Below are positions 34,179 to 46,040 of a stretch of DNA of 64,000 nt, in pieces (the first letter of the stretch is position 1; every line of letters starts with the position of its first letter). Source of the DNA: Prinsepia uniflora (lineage: Eukaryota; Streptophyta; Magnoliopsida; Rosales; Rosaceae); contig CM064868.1 in NCBI GenBank assembly GCA_032719365.1, positions 6,668,235 through 6,732,234 on the forward strand, read 5' to 3'. A program made the translations under genes and the position numbers. The notes below the pieces were generated by a model that saw only the letters and a program-made list of their open reading frames with translations, was not told where the DNA came from and did not search any database.

Positions 34179-36150
34179 TGACAGGACCCTTTCCAAAAAC
34201 ACTTTGATAGCCGTGCAAGATCCTTCTCATGTCTAAAAACAAAACCAAGTTCCAGAATTACCCTTTGAACTCTAAATTGTAATACTAGAAATCTGCCAAA
34301 TAAGAAATGAGCACCGACTACCTTGGACACATCATCTCATTCTACGAACCAAACATATTCGTCCTTTTGGGGCCACTGCCCATACCAACCCACTGTGACA
34401 AAACCCAACCCAAAAGTTCCTTAAAAATTGTGAAGGGACCTACTCCTATATGAAAAACAAACCGGAAACTCAAGAATGCCCTTGACAGTCAGATAAGGGA
34501 TAATTTCAATTAAAATCCAAACATATAACTCAAAGTGCAACAGTCTTATAAGGTCCAAAAATAATAAACAGAGCCACTAGGGAAAGAAAACGACAAATAA
34601 TATAAAGATCATACTCTAAGGATCACGAGTATGCATGAAATCGGAAGTAGGCTTCTGTCCAAGGTGTGCTCCGCTCCTATGTCAAGGTTTGGAAGGTCTG
34701 TAAAACCAATAAAATGTGAGTGGAAAAAAATAATCTTGTTAAAAAACGTATATCGAGGAATGAAATAGTATAGACCTCCAGTTTCTAAAACATGCATGCA
34801 TATAAGAAAACATATCAAGTCAAGTTATAAATCATGGGAATTTCATGTCTGAAATTCAAATCAAGATCCTGGACCCAAAAAATACGAAACATGAAATGTT
34901 TATAAAATAATTGTGGCCCACATTTCCCTAAAATCTTCATTTATTAAATTATCTGGAAAACCTGAACAAAAATAACACAAATCAACTATGAACTCATCCT
35001 CTATTTCCCTCGAGTCGCCGTCATTGAGTTGGCTGACTGGAAAATCCTCTGAGTTGTAGTCGCGAGCTACTTGGTTGGAAAATCTTCACTATACATAGGT
35101 AATCTAGTGGAGGCACACTCCATGATGCCAGTCTGGAAAATAATACCACCAGTATCTGGCGAAGACACACTCCATGATACTAGTCTGGAAAAAAGAGAAA
35201 TCAACATGTATGGCGAGGATAGTCAATAGTGGAAAACAGTGCAATAATAAAACCAAAATCTTATTTTTACCTAAATCCTTGGCTCAAATTCCAAGTCAAA
35301 ATATTAAAATCGGGGGGCCTGAGCCCAAAACATGTGTCCAGAACAATAAACCGAACAATTACTCTAAAACCATAAATCCGCAGATAACATGCAACAACAT
35401 CTGGAATAATTATCCAAACCATTTCATAAACCATTTATAAAAATTCAATATGGAAGCATCATGATTATAAAAACAGATTTCCACTCACAGTTAGTCTGAT
35501 AGAGCTCAATCTCGAGTATTACACTCCCCCAAAGTCCCTAGAGCAGTATCTCCTACCAAAGGTAACAATCGAGGGTCACTAATGTCACAAGTAGCCTTGT
35601 ATTCAAAACCCCTAGTTCCCGGGATATCACACTCATCCTACATGTACAGTTCGTTACTTTGGATGCCTAGAACTATCCTTCAACGATATCTGATCAAAGG
35701 AAACCACCACCATTGAATTTACAAAGTCTAAACCTACCATACATACGTTACTCTGCATCAAAAAATGCACATATGCACCCCCACCAGCCAGTGGAAGGCC
35801 GATTACCTCCCCCACACACTGCCACATGCCTTATTGAGGCCACTGGCTGCCGGAGAAGATGATCAGCATTGGCATATGCTACTGCCAGTGTTGTCGTCTG
35901 CTTCGTCGGAATCCGCCATTAACAGCTTGAAACTTCAAGCTTGTGTGATTTTTTCATTTTTCAACCAAATCAAAAATTCTAATAATGAAAATATCTATTT
36001 AACCCTAGAAATCCAAATCCAAACACAAAAATTGAAAAACATACCTGGATTTTCTGGAATCTAGCTCGAAAACATTGAGGTTCCTTTCTTTCTCCGTTAT
36101 GGTCCTTCCCAAGTCGTTTTCTCTTTAACCCTTAGATGGTTCTGCTCATG
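34179..36150 (-). mobile_element. Old Gypsy LTR, U5-side part (interrupted)
   Basis: It starts TGACAGGACCCTTTCC and then keeps the order of landmarks of the family on the minus strand: TGTGAGTGGAAAAAA (34,713), CATGCATGCAT (34,791), TTTCCACTCACAG (about 35,479) and AGTTCGTTACTTTGG (35,648). It is more diverged than the other LTRs, so it is older. At 36,150 it is interrupted by a younger solo LTR and resumes at 39,283, ending near 39,700. Confidence 0.72.
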
Positions 36151-39100
36151 TGTAAGGACCCGTCTCGGAAATTCGGATTAAGGAAGTGATTAGTGACAGA
36201 TTAGTGAGCTTAATCGGTGGTTAGTTGGTTACTTTTGGTTGTTAGCGTAGAATGACGATTTTGCCCATAGTTTGGACAAATGTTGACTTTTAGTTCGGGC
36301 GGTCAATTGGACATTGACCGATAACCGTGACGTAGTTCGGGACGTCACGAGTCTGTAGACAGGTGGCACGCCCGAGTCCGACATCCGAGAAGGAAGTTAT
36401 GACGTTCTGAAGGTTGAGGGCATTATCGTAATTTGGTTAAAATAGGGGGAAAAGTTGACTTTTCGTACGTTCGGGTTTTGACACATAGACCGAGGACCGT
36501 TAGGTAAATCTCGTCGCCCTGAATTCAACGACAGGCGGCATGCATTCATCGAACTTTGGACGAGCGAGATACGGGTCTAGAACGGTGAAGGGCAAAATGG
36601 TAATTTTGATTCGTAGGGTCATTTTGGTCTTTTTGGTGTATTGGGAAAGGTGCAAATAAGATGAGGACAAGTGTACTGGTGCCATTGGATATTTTTGAGA
36701 GGGACCATGGGATTGTGACAGGTGGCAATGGACTAGAGGGTTCTACAAGTGTGCACTGTGTGAGTTTAAACGGGTATGTGTGTGTGTGCATCGTGTTTGT
36801 TCCAGAGGAAAAACAGAGCAGAATTGAGACCGTGAGAACCGACTCAGACAAGCCCCTCAATCCTTCATCTATTTACCCTTATGATCTGAAAGGAAAGGAG
36901 AGAAGGAAGAAAGAAGAGGAGATTGGTGGCACAGTCACGGGCACCGCCGTGAGTGGTGGTTGTTAACCGTGAAAGGAACAGAGCCCAGGATGATCGTGGA
37001 CCTCAGCCTTCTCAAACTTGATCAGATAGTGATGGTTGGTAAAGGAAAGTTGGAGAAGAAGTTGGGGGGATGCTGTTGGTGGCCACGACCAGTGACGGCG
37101 GCGACTGCAGAGTAAGTTCTCTGTGGATTTTTGTATGAAATCAAAATGGTAGTCTCAGGTTTACAAAGTTTTACTCAAAATGATTGATTGGGTTTGGTTT
37201 TGGAGGACTTAACAGACTAAATAAGCATCAAACAGAAGGAAGTGGTGGTCGGAATCACAGAAGCCGAACAAACCAGGGAGGTGCGATTTTTCCTTCGATT
37301 CAGGAGGTAAAATTCTGGCCTTAATTTCGTTGTTTGAATAGGTAGTTAGATAGGAAACATTGAGACGAATTTAATGGTATCAATAGATTTAATTTTGGAC
37401 TGAAATTAGATGGGAACCGTGAACGCCGGTTCACTTGAACCGGTTGAGCCGCTGAACCGGTCGGACCGGATTTTCCCAAGGAAGACGATGACATTGTGTT
37501 GGGGAGTGGCTCCCACGCGCAGCCCCTTTGGGTTGCGCATGTGGGCGCGTGGCACACAATTCAAGGAAGGTTCCAACACGACTTTTAAAGTATTTGATGT
37601 AACGAACATTTTGGCACTGATTTCGAGACGATCAGATATTGTCTCGATATGTTTCGGGGTACCCGAAGGTTTTAGACCTTGGTTAAAAATACGGGAAAGT
37701 TATGGGACTTTAGTATGACCTTTGTGAAGTAGTTAGTGACCTCGTTATGAGATTTGGATAGGTTCGGGAAATCCGAGGATAGCGAACTGGTCGGGAACAG
37801 CGTAAGTGCGCGCGTATCGAGGCGACGTCGAAATTGTCTGTGAGTGGACTTTGCTTTCTAACTCTTGATGCATGCATATATGTTTTTATATGTTTTCTAT
37901 ACTTGATTCTATGATTTGATTTATGATTGTGATAGTTTACGGTTTGTGCACGTTTTTCGAGGAAATGACAGTATTTCACGTTTTACGAGATTTGACGGAT
38001 ATTGTGATTTGAACCTGGTTTTAATAATTTGATTTTGGGATTTGAAATACGATTGGATTTCAAAGAAAGTAAAAGGATTTTTGAAAAGGGTTTTCGAGCT
38101 TGAAGCCCAGTTCAAAAGTGGTTTTCGGAAATGTGATTTCGGGTTTTTGAATCGGATTTCCGGATGACGATTCGGGGTCCGATTCTGGACTTGAAAGTGG
38201 ATTCCAGGTTTGGGTTCGGAATGGTTATTCTGGATGCCAGCTTACGGAATGATGGTTGAGAACTCGGATCTGGAAAGGAAATGGATATGAGTTCTGGATT
38301 TGGATTCAAAATGAAGGTTCACGATGCCGGAAGGGCTTCAAACCAGTGGTTTCGGATTCGGGTTTGGATATGGATTTCGAAATGGTTTTCAATGATTTTT
38401 TATTGGATTTGTTGGATCTGGTTATTAGGTTTAAAGACCTGGATATTGTGATTGACGGGGGACGGGCCCGGATTGGGTTTAAAAACCCGGATTGAGTTTA
38501 AAGACTCGGGAGTTTAAAGACTCGGATATATTGATATTTCCCCTGTAGGCCTATTGAGTTTAAAGACTCGGAGTTTAAAGACTCGGATATATTGACATTT
38601 CCCCTGTAGGCCTATTGAGTTTAAAGACTCGGAGTTTAAAGACTCGGATATATTGATATTTCCCCTGTAGGCCTATTGAGTTTAAAGACTCGGAGTTTAA
38701 AGACTCGGATAGATCCAGCAGGTTCGATGGATGAGAACGTAGTTTTAAATATGTTTTGGATTTCACTGAGATGTGATGATAATGGTTTATAATAACGGTT
38801 TTCCGATGTTTTGGGCAGTGGCCCGGTTGAAATGGTTTTCGATGGTTTTAGGCTGAGGCACGGGATTTGGAAAAAGGAAAACGTGTTTGATTTTCGTACA
38901 TGGATTTATGACATGAAATTGATATGCATGTATTGGATTTTAAAACGGAGGGTATAACGTATGTGTTTTCTGATAACTGTTTTGAATTTAAACTTTATTT
39001 TTGTCCACTCACAGTCTTTTCGTGTATTTGATACCCTCCAGGTTGTTGCGGCGCGGGCTGTTGGTCGAGAGGGGCGGAGACATCATGCGTACGATCCACA

Positions 39101-39277
39101 GTAGACTCTGCGCACTCTAGGAAATTCGGAAGTTTTGGACGGTCGGATTGAGAATCCCTTGTCCGACTTACGTGTCACATGAAGGTTGGACATCTGGTTG
39201 GCCTTCGTGTCATGCGTAAGTCAGACGGGAGCAGGGTTTAGTCCCTAATCCTGGGGGATTAGGGGTGGGCCCTGACA
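36151..39277 (+). mobile_element. Solo Gypsy LTR (3,127 bp), TSD TCATG, array type B
   Basis: It starts TGTAAGGACCCGTCTC and ends GGGGTGGGCCCTGACA. It is flanked by perfect TCATG at 36,146-36,150 and 39,278-39,282. It has the tandem U3 duplication (about 36,325-36,400 and 36,495-36,560) and CTGTGAGTGGAC at 37,838. A type-B array of GAGTTTAAAGACTCGG units (about 38,455-38,712) includes three copies of a 62-bp higher-order unit. GTCCACTCACAG is at 39,003-39,014. The intact structure suggests a fairly recent solo LTR. Confidence 0.94.
38455..38712 (+). repeat. LTR-internal tandem array, GAGTTTAAAGACTCGG type
   Basis: Repeats of GAGTTTAAAGACTCGG, often in pairs, are spaced by a segment containing ATTTCCCCTGTAGGCCTATT to give a period of about 62 bp. 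Variants such as GGGTTTAAAAACCCGG keep the arms complementary. Equivalent arrays are at 25,715-25,945, 43,805-44,020 and 45,330-45,515. Confidence 0.9.
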
Positions 39278-39282
39278 TCATG

Positions 39283-39375
39283 GGAGTTCTAAGAACTTTA
39301 ATATGCCCTTGGTTTGAAGATTAGATATCCAAAATGAAGATTATGTTTGGTTTTGGGATTTTTGGGTTGCACGGG

Positions 39376-39457
<82 letters not shown>

Positions 39458-39700
39458 TGAAATTGGGTGTGTGGTATAACACACCAAAATGGAAGGATAA
39501 GTTGAGGATGAAATTTTTATCCTTTTCCCAAAATATCCATCTTTTACAAAAGCCAAAATGCCCCTCAACGAACCAAAAAGTCATAGTTTTTGCTCACGAA
39601 ACCAGATGTACATGTGCCGCCAACCTAAAAACTCGTGAGTCCAAAAGAAATCCTTAAAATAACTGAAAGTGGTCATCGAACCCCACTAAAGAAGTATAAA
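39283..39700 (-). mobile_element. Old Gypsy LTR, U3-side part
   Basis: This continues the LTR that began at 34,179, with the TCATG duplication of the inserted LTR between the parts. A U3-like segment at about 39,570-39,645 (CGAAACCAGATGTACATGTGCCGCC then ACTCGTGAGTCC) matches the minus-strand U3 repeats of the other copies. The terminal TGTAAC end is not recognisable, so the right boundary is uncertain. Confidence 0.55.
39378..39453. repeat. (GA)38 microsatellite
   Basis: This is an uninterrupted GA run of 76 bp inside the old LTR. It gives false Ser-Leu and Arg-Glu frames on both strands. Confidence 0.97.
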
Positions 39701-39739
39701 CCATAGGTTCCCAATTTTTTTTTATGAAATGACGAGGGG

Positions 39740-40087
39740 TGGCTTTTTGATTTTCCATAAATGTCGTTGTAAAGGTTTCAACCTCTCGAGTATGCTAGCA
39801 AGCGGCATGCCAGAAACGGAGTTCGAACGGTATCATTTTGGGTCTTAAACACATAAGGGCATTTTGGTAAATTTTCTAAGGATATTTTTCTATGGGATGC
39901 TTGAGATAGTGACAACTGTCACTTATCTCATTGGGGACTGTGCCACCAACTATGAGTAGGTGTGTGCTGATTTTATGTTTTAAGTGTTGTGTGTGAAGTG
40001 TGGTCCTTGGCCAAAGAAAAGAAAAACAAAGAAAAATTGTGAGGAAAAGTTGGTGATGGAAAACCCAGAGAGGAAGGGGAGTGAAAT
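39740..40087 (+). mobile_element. Old Gypsy LTR, U3 part (plus), first piece
   Basis: AGCAAGCGGCATGCC and the following 'CATTTTGG' words match the second U3 repeat of plus-oriented copies. A decayed form of the U3 hairpin, TGAGATAGTGACA / TGTCACTTATCTCA, is at 39,902-39,930. The piece stops at the insertion at 40,088 and resumes at 47,218. Confidence 0.6.
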
Positions 40088-40121
40088 TGTCAGGACCCAC
40101 CCCTAATCCCCCGGGATTAAG
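40088..40121 (-). mobile_element. Solo Gypsy LTR, first piece (host of two later insertions)
   Basis: TGTCAGGACCCACCCC begins the U5 end of a minus-oriented LTR. Only 34 bp appear before a younger LTR interrupts it. The LTR resumes at 43,269, is interrupted again at 44,845, resumes at 46,041 and ends at 47,212. The flanks are GAAAT at 40,083-40,087 and at 47,213-47,217, a perfect duplication. Without the insertions this LTR is about 2.78 kb. Confidence 0.9.
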
Positions 40122-43100
40122 TGACAGGACCCATCCCAATCCCCCCGGGATTACCATGGAATGTGCCCTGCTCCCGTCCAACAAGGGGTGCCGGACAAGG
40201 GATAACCAAGAGCCACTGCCCAAACGGGGCATCCAGAGTGCGCAAGGATCGATGGAGGAGGTGTGCAATGTCCCAGTCCCTGCTGCAAACGCATCCGTGA
40301 TCAACCTGAAGGGAATTAAAACCAAAAGCTGTGAGTGGACAAAAACCAGTAAGTTCATCAAATACATTTATAAGACATTTATGCCCTCCAATAAAAACGT
40401 ATGCATGCCACAAAAACCAGTAACCAAAACGTTTGCTCAACCGAGCCCTTAGGGCCTTAGCCCAAAAACCGTTAACCAAAAACCAAGTGTGGGAACTCAG
40501 CCCAAAACCGTGGAATACCACCACCATACATATACGACCATGTGGGTCACCACCCACTACCATAAATGAACATTAATTCATTAAAATCACACAATCATAA
40601 ATCCACCCGGAAAGCCATTTCATTAATTCGTATTTTACCATTACCATCACCAGCATCCCTGATGCTAGACGTCCCTGACGTCATGTCTCACGGTTTCACA
40701 AGCTACGCGTGCTGCCCGGGGTCTCTCCGGGTCCATATATCCGACATCCCTGATGTCTGACGTCCCAGACGTCAATCATAGCAATCCTGCTCCTGAGTCA
40801 TCATACGGTCCGGCTGCTCCGTATGGTGACCCTTCACAGGCAATGCACCGTGACTTCCCCAGTGTCCCAGACATCTGGAAGAGACCATCATATATCCATG
40901 TGTACAGATGGTATATGGAAAAATAGTTTTATTAACTCATTTCACAACATCACAATGGGCCCTGCCCGAATTTTCCATAAAACAACACATTTCCATTTAG
41001 GGTCCCTGACCCGAAATCACATTTATTAAATATAGGGCCCCTGACCCGAAATCATCATTTTAATCCAACTGGGCCCCATGCCCGATAACATAACTCAAAT
41101 GGGTCTCAGCCCGATTTTATACCAACTGGGCCCCTGGCCCGATTTCATTAACCAACTGGGCCCCCGGCCCGATTCTCAAATGGACTCCAAGTCCGAAATT
41201 TCCAAAACAAGTGGGCCTCAAGCCCGAGTTCATCTTTCCAATATAAAAACCATTTTATCATAATATTTATTTAACCACAAGCATGCAAAACCACAAATAA
41301 ACCGTTAATCCCGATACACGTGAAATACGGAAAACACCTCGAAATACGTGCAACATACCCAAAATCAATACTCACAAATACCATCATAGAAATCTGTATA
41401 TAAACCATATAACACATTTAAGCATGCATAGGATTTATAAAACCAAAGTCCACTCACAGACCGTTTTAACCGTGTGCCTCGATACGCGTTCCACCGGCCC
41501 TCCCGGGCCACACCACTATCACCGGGACTCCCAATCCTGTCCAAATCACATTAGAGGGTCACTAACCTCATCATTAACATCCTATCAAAGTCCCGTAATT
41601 TTCCCGAATTTTTACTTATTTTTAAACTTAATTTAAAACCTTCGGACATCCCGAACAATATCGAGACGGTGTCCGATCGACACGAAACCAATTCCAAAAT
41701 GTCCGTTACATTAAATGGAACAGAAGTCATGTTGACCTCACCTCGAGATTCGTGCCCACGCGCCGCCACGCGCCGCCGTGAGTGGCTGCGCGTGAAACTC
41801 ACGCGCCTGCTACAGTGTCACCAGCCCAACCCGTTTGTCTGGTAAACGGGTCCAATTCACCCGCGACACAACCCGGTTCCAATCCTGTCAATTCGATCCT
41901 AATTCCTTCAATTGATCATTCCATTAGTTTCGTTTTAAGTCCAATTACAAGTCTATAAACTCAATTACACAAACCCTTACCCAGATTCCCACGAATCGAT
42001 GATGATCCACGAAGAACACCCGGTTACTGTGCAATCATGGAACTCCCTCAATTGATGCAGGTTTCATCCAATTGATGATTCCAGAAGCATCAATGGACCA
42101 TGAGGAACAATTCCCCCACATCAATTGCACCAAACCTGTGCTCAAACGTCACGACTCAAGTTCGAGCACCGTCACTGTTCAACAATGGAGTTCTGTCAAT
42201 CTCGATCGGTTTCCTTCAATTGATGATCCCAGAAGCATCGTGGGATCATGAGAAATCATTTCCCCACAACAATTGAGTCAATCACAGCCCCAAACTCCAC
42301 GACTCAGCCTCGATTTCTTCCTCTGTCACCAAGCTCGATCAGAGCCAAAACGGCACCAATCCTTCTCGTTTTTGACGTGGATCGACTCGTCACAACCTCA
42401 GTAAGATGTTTCCAAGCTTCAATTCGATCGTCGCAGCCCAATTCGTCCAATTTGATTTTCCCTCCCAAAACTTAATCTTTCGAATTCTCAGTTCCTCCTC
42501 ACTGCCACTCTCTCGTGTTTACCCAGTTGAAATCAAACTCAAAACGCTCACAAAATCACACTCTCAGGTTCAGCAATGGAAGAGGAATTGGTTGGGAGAG
42601 TATTGGATTTGGTTGTACACGGTTAAGGAAAATAGGATTAATGGAAATTAAAAGATTAATTAATTAATTAAAAACTAATTAAACATCATCATGAGGTCTC
42701 CCCCAAAAACATGGATTCTGATTTCAAGGGATGAGTGACACTTGTCACTCATCCAGGTGTGTAGGGTCAACAGTCACTATTTATTATTATATTATTATTT
42801 TAATCCCGGCCTCGGTTCGTTAGTTCGTTTCCTTGACCATAACGTCGTCGTCGGATCTCCGATTTCGGCATGCCGCCTGTCGTTGGATTCGTATCGACGA
42901 TACCTACGTAACGGTCCTTGGCCCTCGCCCATCGGACCTCCCGGTCAGAAAGTCAACATTTGGCCCCTAACAAGCCAAATTACCAAAATACCCCTCAACT
43001 TCTGAACACCATAACTTTCTCTACGAATGTCGGAATCGAACGTGCCACCTGTCTATGAACTCGTGACGTCCCGAACTACGTCACGGTCATCGGTCAAGGT

Positions 43101-43263
43101 CCATTTGACCGCTCCGAACAAAAAGTCAACATTTTGCCCACGACCAGGGGCAAAACGGTCATTTTACACAATTTGTCCGATTCCGCCCTACTAACCACCG
43201 TTCAACCTCACTAATCAAGATTAGTGACTAATCTAATCCCGGAATTCGGGACGGGTCGTTACA
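40122..43263 (-). mobile_element. Solo Gypsy LTR (3,142 bp), TSD TTAAG, array type A
   Basis: On the minus strand it runs from TGTAACGACCCGTCCC (43,263) to GGGATGGGTCCTGTCA (40,122). It is flanked by perfect TTAAG (40,117-40,121 and 43,264-43,268). It holds a GGGCCCCTGGCCC-type array (about 40,970-41,235), both GTGAGTGG-type motifs (about 40,329 and 41,447) and the hairpin at 42,729-42,754. It is inserted inside another LTR, so it is younger than that one. Confidence 0.95.
42729..42754. repeat. Conserved U3 hairpin (12-bp arms)
   Basis: GGATGAGTGACA and its exact complement are separated by CT. It sits about 510 bp from the LTR start, as in the other family members. Confidence 0.85.
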
Positions 43264-43268
43264 TTAAG

Positions 43269-44844
43269 GGCTAAATCCCGATCCCGTCTAAGTTACGCAT
43301 GACACGAAAGCTAAACAAACGCCCAACCTCCATGTGACACGTAAGTCAGACAAGGGATTTCCGATTCGACCGTCCAGAAATTCCGAACATCCCAGAGTGC
43401 ACAACGTCTACTGTGGATTGTGTGTGTGATGTCTCCATCTCTCTCGACCGACAGCCCGCGCCGCAACAATCTAGAGGGTATTGAAAACACGAAAAGACTG
43501 TGAGTGGACAAAAATAAAGTTTAAGTTCAAAAACAGTTATCAGAAAACACACACATTTATACCCTCCGTTTTAAAAGAATCAATGCATGCATACCAATTT
43601 CAAGTCATAAAACCATGTACAAAAAACAAACACATTTTTCCTTTTCTCAAATCCCGGGCCTCCGCCCAAAACCATCAAAAACCATATCCTCCAGGCCACT
43701 GCCCAAAACATCGGAAACCATTTTTATAAACCATCATCATCACATCTTAGTTAAATCCAAAACACATTTGAAACCACGTTCTCATCCATCGAACCTGCTG
43801 GATCTATCCGAGTCTTTAAACTCAATAACTAGGCCTTAATAATCTAAGTCTTTAAACTCCCGAGTCTTTAAACTCAACAGGCCTACGGGGGAAATATCAA
43901 TATATACGAGTCTTTAAACTCCCGAGTCTTTAAACTCAATCCGGGTCTTTAAACCCAATCCGGGCCCGTCCCCCGTCAATCACAATATCCGGGTCTTTAA
44001 ACCCAATAACCAGATCCAGCAAATCCAATCAAACCATTTGAAAACCATTTCTAAACCCATATCCAAACCCGAATCCGAAATCACTGGTCTGATGCCCTTC
44101 CGGCATCCAGAACCGTCATTCCGAATCCAAATCCAGAACTCATATCCATCATCCTTTCCAGATTCGAGTCCACAACCATCATTCCGTAAGCTGGTATCCG
44201 GAATAACCATTCCGAATCCAAACCCGGGATCACTTTCAAGTTCCGAATCGAATCCCGAATCGTCATCCGGAATTCCGATTCCAAAACCCGAAATCCTCTT
44301 TCTCAAAACCACTTTTTGAACTGGGCTTCAAGCCCGAAAACACTTTTCCGAAATCCATTTACTTCTTTGAAATCAGTTCATATTTCAAATCCCGAAACCA
44401 TTTCATTAAAACCAGTTCAAATCACAGTTTCATCAAAATCTCGTAAAACGTGAAGTACCGTTATTTCCTCGAAAAACGTGCAAAACCGTAAACCATCACA
44501 ATCATAAAGAAAATCATAGAATCAATTATAGAAAACATATAAAAACATATATGCATGCATCAAGAGTTAGAAAGCAAATTCCACTCACAGACCATTTCGA
44601 CGTCGCCTCGATACGCGCGCACTTACGCCGTTCCCGGCCATTTTTCTATCCTCGGCCATTTCTTCGTTCAACCTGGTTTGAACCGGTTTGATCCAACCGG
44701 TCCAGCCGTGAACCGGCGTTCACGATTTCGTCCCATTTCTGGTCCATTTTGTGTCCTTTTGATTCCATTATGTTCGTCCCACTCTAACCCACCTATTCCA
44801 CTATCTAATTCGTAACAAACAATACCAAAACTTACTGTCCAAAG
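43269..44844 (-). mobile_element. Solo Gypsy LTR, second piece, array type B
   Basis: This continues directly from the 34-bp piece at 40,088. It contains the ACTGTGAGTGGAC motif (43,497), CATGCATGCAT (43,584), the GAGTCTTTAAACTC array (about 43,805-44,020) and TTCCACTCACAG (44,579). It is closely related in layout to the LTR at 36,151-39,277, in opposite orientation. It is interrupted at 44,845 by a short LTR. Confidence 0.88.
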
Positions 44845-46035
44845 TGTAACAACCCGTACCTACGGGAAGGGTAAAAATGTAATTTCTGTGAAGTTTTGTA
44901 AAAAGGACGATTTTGCCCCTGTGAATAGTAAATGAAAATGTTGACTTTTTGGAGGATGTGTGATTTTCACGTAGACCGAGGACCGTTGGATAGGTCTCGA
45001 CGTCCTGAGTTCAACGACAGGCGGCACGCTGTCATCGGACGTCGGACGGAAAAGATACGGGTCTGAAATTCACCCATATTCAGATTTTGATGCCATATTT
45101 GAGAAATTCACCCTATAACTGTTTTCTGATGATGGTAAATGGGTTATGAAACATGGTTAGGGATTTCCTATGGTTTTTAGTATGGAAATGGATTTTCCGG
45201 ATTTGGGTTCGGAATGTCGGTTCTGAACGCCGGAAGGGCTTCAAACCGGGGATTTCGAATTCGGATTTGGTGATGGATTTGGAATTGGTTTTACACTGGA
45301 TATGGATTGGATTTGCTGGATCTGGATATGGGTTTAAAGACCCGGATTGATATTGATGGGGGACGGGCCCGGATTGAGTTTAAAGACTCGGGAGTTTAAA
45401 GACTCGGATATTATGATATTACCCCCATAGGCCTATTGAGTTTAAAGACTCGGGAGTTTAAAGACTCGGATTTATATGTGAGGCCTGGTTGAGTTTAAAG
45501 ACTCGGATAGGTCCAGCAGGTTTGATCGGGTTATACTCTGGTTTCTTATGATGTTTTATAGTGTATCTGTTTCTTATGGTATTTATAGTGTCTCTGTTTC
45601 TTATGTTTTTCATATTATGATTTTCTAATACTTCATTGGCATGCCTGGTTTTAAACCGGAGGGAACAAATGATTTTATTTTCCTTACGTTGATTTGCCGG
45701 TAAACGGTTTTAAAACTTTTATTCTTCTTGGTCCACTCACACCTTTTGTTTTAATTTTCCCTCCAGGTCGTGGTGATAGCGCCGGGGTGAACGTTGAGGC
45801 AGAGATCGAGGCATAGGGCTTCCGACGTTCTTCCGTTGCGGACTTAGACTTGTAGGACTTTTGGTGCCCATTTTGTAGAACTATGCTCTGACTTACTGTT
45901 GTATATATTTACTCCTTCGTCTGATGGTTATGCTTATAGTTGTATTAAGTTTATTTTGGTTTTGTAAGTGTGATTGTCAGACGGGAGCAGGGTTCATCCC
46001 GAGTATCGAGGTGATATTTGGGACGGGTCCTGACA
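44845..46035 (+). mobile_element. Internally deleted solo LTR (1,191 bp), TSD CAAAG
   Basis: It starts TGTAACAACCCGTACC and ends GGGACGGGTCCTGACA, with perfect CAAAG on both sides (44,840-44,844 and 46,036-46,040). Compared with the 3.1-kb LTR at 36,151 it lacks the first U3 repeat and about 1.4 kb from the hairpin to the start of the central domain. It keeps the second U3 repeat, a type-B array (about 45,330-45,515) and U5. Clean ends with a duplication mean it moved, or was copied, as an LTR with normal termini. Confidence 0.92.
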
Positions 46036-46040
46036 CAAAG

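Noticed and set aside
36151..39277. Interpreting the TGTAACGACCCG...CGGGTCCTGACA units as DNA transposons with terminal inverted repeats
   Set aside because: Adjacent primer-binding sites (6,452; 25,134; 29,164), polypurine tracts (1,182; 53,254) and 5-bp duplications show that they are LTRs.
39321..39657. Open frames encoding Ser-Leu or Arg-Glu repeats (also at 50,970-51,292)
   Set aside because: They are readings of (GA)n microsatellites.
40081..40563. Overlapping frames of 123-163 codons on both strands
   Set aside because: They cover conserved LTR U5 sequence shared by many copies and read differently in each copy.
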